DNA of 20,683 bases from Nostoc sp. GT001 (GTDB taxonomy: Bacteria > Cyanobacteriota > Cyanobacteriia > Cyanobacteriales > Nostocaceae), in the NCBI RefSeq assembly GCF_030382115.1, contig NZ_JAUDRJ010000003.1, forward strand, positions 2,759,197-2,779,879, in the 5' to 3' direction. Positions 13,679 to 20,683 of this stretch are shown here, piece by piece; positions within the stretch are counted from its first letter, which is position 1, and each line of letters opens with the position of its first letter. Both the position numbers and the translations under genes were made by a program. The notes under the pieces are model-generated. The model did no database searches. It saw only the letters and a list, made by a program, of their open reading frames with translations, and was not told where the DNA came from.

Positions 13679-16420
13679 ATGACACGTAGGGATAAACCAA
13701 ACGAGTTGCAGCAAAGCTTTGACCAAGGAAATTTACTGCACCGGATGACAAAACAGATTAGGCGATCGCTCGACCTTCAAGAGATATTAACGACTACTGT
13801 TAGTGAAGTGCGTTTATTTTTGAGTTCAGATCGGGTGAAAATGTATCGCTTTGATGCTGATGGTAGTGGTGAAGTCATTGCAGAATCTATTCATGAACAA
13901 CGTCTGCCATCCTTATTAGGTCAACGCTTCCCAGCTAATGATATTCCAGAAGCTGCTAGAGAGATGTTTTTGTTAATGGGGCAACGTTCGATTGTCGATG
14001 TGGCAAATGGGAAGATCGGGCTATTGCCTCTACAGTCAAAAGAAACTGGCAAACGTCTAGAAACTAATATCTACTATCGGCAGGTAGACGAGTGCCATAT
14101 TCAATACCTCAAAGCAATGGGCGTGCAGTCTTCGTTGGTAGTACCCATTTTAGATTGCGATCCCCAAGAACAATTGGCAAAGCCTAAATTGTGGGGATTG
14201 TTGGTAGCTCACCACAGTGAACCGCAAAAGATTTTGAAGCGGCAACTAAAAGTATTGCAGCAAGTTGCTGACCAGGTAGCGATCGCGATCGCTCAAAGTA
14301 ATCTACTCACTGAAGCCCACGCCAAGCAAAAACGGGAAGCTACTATTAATCGAGTCACCACACTATTGCATAAACTGCCGACAATCCAATTACAAGGAGC
14401 ACTAGAAGAAGTTATTACTGCTTTCAATGGAGCTGGTGGCAGGCTTTACATTGCAGAGAGTCAAGAACTATACACCTGGGGCGAGCAACCGACACTCTCC
14501 TACGAGTTAGATAACATTATTATCGAACAGCATCCCATCTGGCAAAACTGGATGGCTGAGTTTCAACCAGGTAATATTTGGGCAACTACTGACCTTTATA
14601 AAGAACCACGTTTGCGAGTTTTGGCTTTAGCATTCCGTTCTACTCAAATTCGTGGACTCATGGTGATTCCTCTACATTACCGCAAAAAATTTATCGGTGT
14701 ATTAAGTATTTTTCGCTCTGAATTTGAAACAGAAATCTTGTGGGCGGGACGATGCGAACAAAATCGGCGACAACTTTTACCCCAGCTTTCCTTTGAGGTT
14801 TGGCGAGAGCAGAAAAAAGGGCAAGCACCTGAGTGGAAGTTGGAAGATATCTTTTTGGCACAAGCCTTATACGATCATTTCTCAATGGCAATTCAGCAGC
14901 AGCAAATGTATAAACAGGTGCAATCTTTGAATGCCAACCTAGAACTGCGGGTGCAAGAGCAAACCGCTGAACTCGAAAAATCATTACTGTTTACCAAAGT
15001 CATCAAGCAAGTCACAGAGCATATTCGCCGCACATTGGACTTGCAAGCAACTCTGCAATCCATAGTTCGAGAAGTTCGTCCCCTACTAAATTCCGACCGA
15101 GTGCTGATTTTCTACCTAAAGACTCAATCGGTAATTGTAGAAGAAATTAATGGCAATTGGCAGTCAGTTTTGGGAGTGAATGCACCACCAGAATGCTTTC
15201 CTGATGATTATACTCGTCTATACTGTCAGGGTAGGGTACGGGCAATTAACAACGTTTCAACGGCTTCTTTAAGTGATTGTCATCGAGAATTTTTGCAGAG
15301 TCTGCAAGTGCAAGCAAACTTAATAGTTCCGATTAATATGGGTATAGAACTATGGGGCCTACTAATTGCCCATGAATGTGAGGCTCCCAGAAATTGGCAG
15401 GATACAGAAATTGATTTATTGCAGCAGGTGGCAGATCAGGCTGCGATCGCTATTCAACAAGCACAACTCTACGAACAAACCTCTGAGGCCGAAACTGAAG
15501 CCAGAAATCAAGCTATTCAGTTAGAGCAGACCCTACATGAACTCCAAGAAACACAGACAAGGTTGATTCAGACCGAAAAAATGTCCGGCTTAGGACAGTT
15601 GGTGGCGGGTGTCGCCCACGAAATCAACAACCCCGTTAACTTTATTTACGGTAATCTGTGCCACGCCAGTGATTACACTGAACAACTGCTAGAAATTTTA
15701 CGTCTCTACCAGCTACACTATCCCCATCCCCATAATGAAATTAAAGCCGCGATCGAAGCGATCGATTTTGAATTTTTGGTAGAAGACCTCCCAAAAATCA
15801 TGACCTCAATGCAAGTAGGAACTGATCGCATCCGCTCAATAGTGCTGTCGTTACGCAATTTTTCTCGCTTGGATGAGTCTGAAAACAAGCGCGTTGACCT
15901 GCATGAAGGCATTGACAGCACCTTATTAATTTTGCAACATCGGCTGAAAGGAAATGCTGAATTTCCACGCATTGAGATAATTAAAGATTATGGCAATATC
16001 CCACGGGTGGAATGCTATGCCGGTCAAATGAATCAGGTATTCATGAATATTTTCAGCAATGCCATAGATGCTCTGGAAGTAGGGCGTGGAAAGTGGCGGG
16101 ATCGGGGTGACAAGGAGAATAATTCATGCCCAATTCCAACGATCCAGATTTCCACTAAAGTCTCAGCAGACAACTCTCGTCTGTTAATTCGGATTACTGA
16201 CAACGGTCCCGGAATGAATGAAGACGTAAAAAAGAGAATTTTTGACCCGTTTTACACTACCAAGCCTGTAGGTAAGGGTACAGGATTGGGACTAGCAATT
16301 AGCTATCAGATTATTGTCGAAAAACATGGGGGAATAATGGAGTGCATTTCAGAACCTGGCAAAGGTACAGAGTTCTGGATTGAGATTCCCGTCAAGCCTC
16401 CAGCCAAAATAGTTAACTAG
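13679..16420 (+). CDS. Knotless (Cph2-type) phytochrome sensor histidine kinase
   Basis: A 913-residue cytoplasmic photoreceptor kinase. GAF1 (about 22-205) has D88-I-P in FPANDIPEAAR and Cys139-His140 in ECHIQYLKAMGVQSS, the usual bilin attachment site; no PAS domain precedes it, hence knotless. GAF2 (about 235-415) carries a phytochrome tongue: W355-A-G and P368-QLSF-372 with Trp375; the usual Arg of PRxSF is Gln. GAF3 (about 440-600) has Cys506 in PECF and Cys534-His535. Coiled coils link the modules. The kinase has H647 in GVAHEINNP, the N box NQVFMNIFSNAIDAL, DNGPGM, and GKGTGLGLAIS, all intact. The layout resembles what I recall of Nostoc All2699. No response regulator gene is adjacent. 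Confidence 0.9.
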   Translation: MTRRDKPNELQQSFDQGNLLHRMTKQIRRSLDLQEILTTTVSEVRLFLSSDRVKMYRFDADGSGEVIAESIHEQRLPSLLGQRFPANDIPEAAREMFLLMGQRSIVDVANGKIGLLPLQSKETGKRLETNIYYRQVDECHIQYLKAMGVQSSLVVPILDCDPQEQLAKPKLWGLLVAHHSEPQKILKRQLKVLQQVADQVAIAIAQSNLLTEAHAKQKREATINRVTTLLHKLPTIQLQGALEEVITAFNGAGGRLYIAESQELYTWGEQPTLSYELDNIIIEQHPIWQNWMAEFQPGNIWATTDLYKEPRLRVLALAFRSTQIRGLMVIPLHYRKKFIGVLSIFRSEFETEILWAGRCEQNRRQLLPQLSFEVWREQKKGQAPEWKLEDIFLAQALYDHFSMAIQQQQMYKQVQSLNANLELRVQEQTAELEKSLLFTKVIKQVTEHIRRTLDLQATLQSIVREVRPLLNSDRVLIFYLKTQSVIVEEINGNWQSVLGVNAPPECFPDDYTRLYCQGRVRAINNVSTASLSDCHREFLQSLQVQANLIVPINMGIELWGLLIAHECEAPRNWQDTEIDLLQQVADQAAIAIQQAQLYEQTSEAETEARNQAIQLEQTLHELQETQTRLIQTEKMSGLGQLVAGVAHEINNPVNFIYGNLCHASDYTEQLLEILRLYQLHYPHPHNEIKAAIEAIDFEFLVEDLPKIMTSMQVGTDRIRSIVLSLRNFSRLDESENKRVDLHEGIDSTLLILQHRLKGNAEFPRIEIIKDYGNIPRVECYAGQMNQVFMNIFSNAIDALEVGRGKWRDRGDKENNSCPIPTIQISTKVSADNSRLLIRITDNGPGMNEDVKKRIFDPFYTTKPVGKGTGLGLAISYQIIVEKHGGIMECISEPGKGTEFWIEIPVKPPAKIVN

Positions 16421-17048
16421 CGATCGGGAGTGGGAAATGAGGACGCAGGCGAAGAATCACTATTGGTCATTGACTAATGCTCAATTGTTAGTTTCAAAAC
16501 TTAAAATTGACTGAGCAATTTTTAAATTCATCCACAAGATAGATGATAATTTTCTTAACATATAAACTAAAAAAATAGCTATCAGCGATCCAGGGTGTGC
16601 AATATATTTAATTTGATTAAAAATCATTTAAAAGTAAAGTTTAATTGCAAAATAAATCCCTCCCAGCTATAAGTGATAATCTCATAGGTAGAAGCAAAGA
16701 AACAAGCTTCCCGTGGCAGATATAACAGCTGCATTTGAAATGTTAGTAAGAGGTATAAGACGCTGTTTAACTTACATCTGTCTCGTCAAAATACAGCAAC
16801 ACCCAACGCGAAAACTGCTGTTTCCTCAAATCTAGAAGATTAGGGGGCACTGTAACTGATCTTCATTACTTGTTTACAAAAGCAATGGAAGTTAGTACAT
16901 CCCTAACTACGATCGACAAAGAGAGGAGATAGTTCAGCGAGTAGAGGTTTGGGTGTTGTTGTGTTTAAAGAGAAGTCTGAAATAAGGACTCCTCTGGGTG
17001 TAAGATTATACGAAGTTGAATAGCGAGAAATAGTTAAAATAGCGCCTT
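16421..17048. other. 628-base gene-free spacer upstream of the TIR-like gene
   Basis: No complete gene is convincing here. An imperfect stem, TGCTCAATT (16478-16486) with AATTGACTGAGCA (16505-16517), is followed by ATTTTTAAATT and may terminate the phytochrome transcript. A 15-codon frame starts at 16885 (MEVSTSLTTIDKERR) and ends at 16932, overlapping a purine-rich GAGAGGAGAT. A second open frame runs to the TAG at 17024-17026 and ends in IRTPLGVRLYEVE, without an ATG. The 370 bases before the TIR-like gene are less AT-rich than the earlier part and may be a long leader, a small RNA or decayed coding sequence. Confidence 0.4.
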
Positions 17049-17819
17049 ATGTCAATAATTGCGCTCAGAGCGTGGTATCTACAGGATTATGAGCCGATTC
17101 CAGAACTGGAAAAACGTCCGCCAGACATTCGCTTAAGCAAAAAAAGTCTGCTGAAATCAGCATTGCGAGCAGACTTTTTGGAAGACAGTGACGAAGTTAA
17201 GAAATCAACTTGGTTTGGGCGCTATTTAGAAGGGGAAAATATTGAATTTTATATTGAAGGTAGTGGCGGCTATTGCGTCTCTAACATTGACTTAATTAGT
17301 CATGAAATTTATTTCACCAAGCAGGCGGTGTTGGCTCAGTTAGAACCAACGATTTTTTTATCCTATCAAACTGAGTATGCCGCAGCGACGAATATTCTCA
17401 AAGAAGAACTGCGAAAAAGTTTAGACAATTTAAACTTGCGATCGCGTCTTCCCCTAACATTAATAGAATCCTCTCGTCCTAGCGGTGCTACTTTCCGAAT
17501 TAACCGCACAATCATGCGGAAAATCCGTAAGAGTTTGTTATTTATCGCTGACACCACGCCCATCGCTAGTATTGATGGGAAAGAAGCCTCCCAATTAATT
17601 CCCAGTCCGAATGTCTGTATTGAGATTGGCTATGCCCTCCAAAGTAAGCGATCTGAACAGATTCTACTAGCGCAAATGCAACGCCCAGATTTGGAAGGTG
17701 AATTTCCCTTCGACTTACCGACACAGCAAATTTTACAATTTCAAGACACTACAGAACTGGACAAAATCCTGACAGAGACGATTAAAAACCAGCTAGCACG
17801 ATTCAAATTGTTTTTTTGA
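17049..17819 (+). CDS. TIR-like/nucleoside-processing fold protein with novel N-terminal domain
   Basis: A 256-residue soluble protein. Residues 1-98 form an unfamiliar domain, with LRAWYLQDYEPIPELEKRPP at the start and FYIEGSGGYCVSNIDLISHE near 67-86. Residues 99-250 look like a Rossmann-type TIR-like or nucleoside deoxyribosyltransferase-like domain: strand TIFLSYQTEY (101-110), strand SLLFIADTTPI (162-172, Asp168), and SPNVCIEIGYAL (186-197), where Glu192 sits where such enzymes have the catalytic glutamate. Related domains in COG4271 proteins and CBASS TIR effectors hydrolyse NAD+ or bind nucleotides. I recall close relatives only as conserved cyanobacterial hypotheticals. It stands alone, with no cyclase or other partner adjacent. 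The activity is an inference. Confidence 0.65.
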   Translation: MSIIALRAWYLQDYEPIPELEKRPPDIRLSKKSLLKSALRADFLEDSDEVKKSTWFGRYLEGENIEFYIEGSGGYCVSNIDLISHEIYFTKQAVLAQLEPTIFLSYQTEYAAATNILKEELRKSLDNLNLRSRLPLTLIESSRPSGATFRINRTIMRKIRKSLLFIADTTPIASIDGKEASQLIPSPNVCIEIGYALQSKRSEQILLAQMQRPDLEGEFPFDLPTQQILQFQDTTELDKILTETIKNQLARFKLFF

Positions 17820-17831
17820 CCGAATTTCCCT

Positions 17832-17854
17832 GTCAGACTTGCTGGCTGTTTTTT
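17832..17854 (+). terminator. Probable terminator of the TIR-like gene
   Basis: GTCAG (17832-17836) and CTGGC (17842-17846) pair over 5 bp with one G-U pair around a 5-base loop. Six T follow two bases later (17849-17854). It starts 13 bases after the stop codon. The stem is short, so confidence is moderate. Confidence 0.45.
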
Positions 17855-17912
17855 CTTCTCAGTTTAAATTTGATAAAATTTAGCAATAACAATGGTATTT
17901 TTATTACTTTAA

Positions 17913-18767
17913 TTAGAATAAACGAACAGGTTTATTTTGCAGCTTGGAACTAATTGAACTTACCCGATCGACCACAGAAATCATGTATTTGTAATCTGGT
18001 ACTTGTCCATTGGGTACATACCCCACTTCTTGAGCTAAATCTGAAGACGATTCACTCATCACTTTGCGGATAAACTCTTGACGGTTACGTTCTACATTCG
18101 GCCCAATCAAGACCACGCCCAATGGTACATAGTGAGGGTCTTTAAATAGTATGCGGAATTCGGTTGGCGCCAACTGTGAACTGTAGAGACTTAATTCCGC
18201 CTCCGAGACAGCACAGGCGATCGCTTTTCCTTGAGCGACCAATTCCAGTGCTGCTTTGGGTGTGGGTGCAAACAGTATTTCAGCTAGTGTTGTACCATAA
18301 AGATTGTAAAGAGGAAAATAATATCCTGTTGCTGAACCTAACTGTCCTAAAGCCACTGTTTTGCCTTGCAATTGTTTCAATTCAGTTATCGGATTATCTT
18401 TGCGAACAACGAAGATTGAACGTAAATTACTAATACCTATTAAAGGAAATAGAGGAGCATATTGGTGACGTGCGATCGCAATAGCTGCTAAACCCGGTGG
18501 AGCAAATACCAATGACCAAGCACGAGCGTCAAGGCGCTCAACCGCTCTATTTTCATTAAAAACAGGCTCTAGCTGAATATATGAGTTTGTTTTTTCACCT
18601 AAGTAACTATTAAATTTAGCATATTGATTAATTATCTGTTCACCTCCACCATAGTTAATCACACCAATAGTTAATGTGCCCTCAACCCCACTTTGTGGTT
18701 TGCAAGCAGCAAATGTAAAACCTAGTAGATGAAACAGAAATAAACGACGGGGAAATCGCACAAACAT
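17913..18767 (-). CDS. PhnD/SsuA-type periplasmic substrate-binding protein
   Basis: A 284-residue exported binding protein. The N-terminus has a basic start, a hydrophobic stretch and FAAC, with Cys22 as a possible lipid-attachment residue, so it is probably a lipoprotein. The mature part has TLTIGVINYGGGEQIINQYA, the segment ITELKQLQGKTVALGQLGSATGYYFP (about 130-155), and FKDPHYVPLGVV (about 210), all typical of the PhnD/transferrin-like family that binds phosphonate, phosphite or other oxyanions. The frame begins GTG-ATG; I chose the ATG. No permease or ATPase genes are adjacent, so it may be an orphan or serve as a sensor input. Ligand unknown. Confidence 0.8.
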   Translation of the reverse strand: MFVRFPRRLFLFHLLGFTFAACKPQSGVEGTLTIGVINYGGGEQIINQYAKFNSYLGEKTNSYIQLEPVFNENRAVERLDARAWSLVFAPPGLAAIAIARHQYAPLFPLIGISNLRSIFVVRKDNPITELKQLQGKTVALGQLGSATGYYFPLYNLYGTTLAEILFAPTPKAALELVAQGKAIACAVSEAELSLYSSQLAPTEFRILFKDPHYVPLGVVLIGPNVERNRQEFIRKVMSESSSDLAQEVGYVPNGQVPDYKYMISVVDRVSSISSKLQNKPVRLF

Positions 18768-18948
18768 CACTAATTATAGTTAAGAAAATAATTTGGCTTT
18801 CAGGACTAATTTAGATAAACTTGACTACTGCCTAAAGGGGTTATATTGCAGTCAAAAATTAATATTTATTTAGAACCTGCTGAGATGCTTTATAACAGGT
18901 ATAAATAAATATTAGACGAACTCACAGATCACCTTCCTTGCTTAGGTT

Positions 18949-19240
18949 ATGTTAAACAACATTACGTTAAAAAACTTAAAAATAGGTGCTAAATTTAACT
19001 TGCTTTTAATATTAGTTTTCATCATCAGTATTTTGGGAAGTGGCGTTGCCTTATCCAGTGTACTTCAAGGGAGGGCGCAAAATGAAGTAAGTTCTCAAGC
19101 GGAGACTCTCATCCAAATGGTGAATGCAGTTAGAGATTATACACAAAATCGTATTGCTCCTCTATTAGAACCTAGATTAGATACTAACCCAACATTCACG
19201 CCTGAAGTAATACCAACTTTTTCCTCTAAAGAGGTCTTTG
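18949..19240 (+). pseudogene. 5' part of a DUF3365 (Tll0287-like) sensor gene, truncated
   Basis: The first 95 or so codons encode a cytoplasmic start, a transmembrane helix (about residues 17-38, LLLILVFIISILGSGVAL) and the opening of a periplasmic DUF3365/Tll0287-like haem-sensor domain: ETLIQMVNAVRDYTQNRIAP then IPTFSSKEVFENF. In full-length proteins this continues into the haem-binding part and then into HAMP, cyclase or kinase modules. Here it is lost: after ENF the frame runs through opposite-strand kinase sequence to a stop at 19302. The start ATG and promoter side look intact, so a 117-residue stub could be made. Confidence 0.75.
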
Positions 19241-20224
19241 AAAATTTTCACAAATTCTGCACGAGAGATTTGTCCAGAAGATTTTCTAGCTTTTTGAACT
19301 AGAAACTTAGCTATTGGGCCAATTAAATCAGCCAACTCACGTTCGCACTCTTCCATAAATTTTTCACTGATGACTTTAGATTCTTGGTTTGCTAAATTAT
19401 TTGAGTTAATATCAGATTGGTTGGATTTTACAGTAAGTTCTTGTAATAGAGTAGTTTTCTCTAGTAGAAATGTTGTTTTATTCTTGAAATCAATTTGTTG
19501 ATTTTCTCGAAGATGAAAGGCTAATTGACTAATTAATTCTTCCAAATTGGACACTGATGCGGCAACTTGTCGTAGCAATCTTGAGGCGATGGGGCCGACA
19601 AATTCTAAAAGAATTGTTTCTAAGCGGTTGTAATTTTCCCCAGACAGAATAGAAGCAGTTGGATACCCAATTGAGTTTTGTTGAGAAAGCGAAGCTTGAG
19701 GCGGTTGTGTAAAATCTGGTAGTTGAAGTGATTGCGCTTCTACCTGGTAATCTTGACGATAATATTCTTGCTCTTTGGGTGTCAAAGATGGTAACTGAAG
19801 TCATTGCGCTTCTCCTCTAGTATCGAGATTCTTAAGCACCTGTAAAACTTCAGCCGCAGACTGATAGCGCTGTTTAAAGTGATGTAGCACCATCTTAGAT
19901 AGCACAGATGCCAACTCAGAACTGACGTTAGCTTGATGCTGCCAAGAAATTTCTCCTGTATTTGGGTCTTCCTCAAAGTTTATCGGATGTAACCCTGTCA
20001 GCGATTGTATACCAATAATGCCTAAAGAATAAATATCACTATTGGGGCGGGGCTTACCTTGTCCCTGCTCTGTAGACATATATCCAGGAGTACCAATAAT
20101 AATAGTAGCCCCCGTGTGCCCTGCAATTGTGAGCAGTTGAGTTTGGACTTGTTTAACAGCACCAAAGTCAATCAGCACAAGCTTATCGTCTTGTTGCCGC
20201 CTAATTATATTGTCCGGTTTGATA
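19240..20224 (-). pseudogene. Ser/Thr protein kinase pseudogene, both ends missing, in-frame stop
   Basis: Reading from 20224 the frame begins inside the catalytic loop (IKPDNIIRR) and continues with LIDFGAVKQ (DFG motif), GTPGYMSTEQ and SDIYSLGIIGIQ. It stops at a TGA at 19801-19803 and resumes in the same frame with LQLPSLTPKEQEYY. The C-terminal region has two GPIA-type units (EFVGPIASRLLRQ and ELADLIGPIAKFLVQ), as in many cyanobacterial kinases and cyclases, then ISRAEFVKI before the junction with the DUF3365 fragment. The N-lobe with the ATP loop and catalytic Asp is absent. An internal repeat offset by 72 bases has a Ser TCA codon where this copy has TGA, so the stop is a single C-to-G change. 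Confidence 0.82.
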
Positions 20225-20683
20225 TTTATAGTGAGAACTACTCGAAAGTACACGCACTACTTGATAGCGTACCTTGGCTTTCTGTCTAGTTAAGACATAT
20301 TTCCCTTGCTCAGTCAGGGTATCAAACCACTCAAACCCGTAGAAGCCCATATCTGTTATCAGTAAACCACCCACTGGTAAGCGCATTTGTAGTTCTTGCC
20401 ACCACTTGGTTTCATTGTGTTTGGCATCGGCATCGAAAAATGCTGCAACTGGGCGATGGCTAAATGCTTCCACTACCATCAACATCTTCCCTCCCAATAC
20501 TGCACCTGTTTTTTCTTGAAGTTGCCCCAAATGTTTTTTGACTGCTTCTAATGTCGATGCATCTGCAATCCAGACTGCACCGAACGATGATGCCACAGAT
20601 GCCCACATTGGTGAAATTTCGGTTGGATTTTTCTTGGCTGCTAGACGCTCTACAACTTGTTCAAACAGCTTGATAAACAAGCA
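20225..20683 (-). mobile_element. IS4-type transposase fragment, cut at 3' end
   Basis: About 150 residues of a DDE transposase related to IS4. IADASTLE carries the first catalytic Asp and PVGGLLITDMGFYGFEWFD the second; the Y-R-E-K signature and the rest of the C-terminus are missing. The sequence enters from beyond the window edge at 20683, so the N-terminus is not visible. After VRYQVVRVLSSSSHYK the frame runs into kinase sequence and stops. The break is inside the transposase gene and no terminal inverted repeat is visible at it. It is therefore the end of a deletion or recombination, not a clean insertion edge. Confidence 0.8.

Noticed and set aside
14691..14984. Overlapping frames of 68-97 codons inside the phytochrome gene
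   Set aside because: They lie wholly within the intact 913-codon gene and cover the tongue region, whose plus-strand motifs are conserved.
19529..19976. Minus-strand frames of 64-91 codons overlapping the kinase
   Set aside because: They are out of frame with the kinase pseudogene, whose DFG and GPIA motifs identify the real frame.

Overview
The window looks like chromosomal DNA of a filamentous, Nostoc-like cyanobacterium. It carries psbA (photosystem II D1), a knotless phytochrome histidine kinase, more than fifteen copies of the HIP1 octamer GCGATCGC, and several arrays of degenerate 7-base tandem repeats of the kind common in Nostocales. I cannot name a species from sequence alone.

Bases 1-6240, all minus strand. 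A radical SAM protein ends inside a heptamer repeat array. It is followed by a SemiSWEET sugar transporter with a decayed second copy beside it. Next come a two-gene unit (a 597-residue repeat protein, then a PD-(D/E)XK/DUF4351 protein) and aroC with a clear terminator. Bases 6340-7477 hold psbA, encoding the Glu130 form of D1, with its own terminator and a perfect hairpin upstream.

Bases 7790-12405. A small VOC protein is followed by murG (minus strand), which has an exported protein with a 3D-like (MltA-type) C-terminus 25 bases downstream. Next are an exported NTF2-like protein, a heptamer repeat array and an SDR oxidoreductase.

Bases 12480-18770. A dispersed palindrome and a NADAR N-glycosidase precede a 913-residue PAS-less phytochrome: GAF1 with bilin Cys139, GAF2 with a tongue, GAF3 with two candidate cysteines, then a histidine kinase. 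After a 628-base gap comes a 256-residue protein with a TIR-like/nucleoside-processing fold and an unfamiliar N-terminal domain. A PhnD-type binding protein follows.

Bases 18949-20683 are genomic debris. A DUF3365-type sensor is cut after about 95 codons. A Ser/Thr kinase on the opposite strand has lost both ends and carries an in-frame stop. An IS4-type transposase is cut in its C-terminal third. Both junctions can be placed within a few bases to tens of bases.

Most of the window is ordinary core genome. The most promising undescribed items are the TIR-like protein, the seven-repeat protein with its nuclease-like partner, and the third GAF domain of the phytochrome. I do not see a complete multi-gene defence system.
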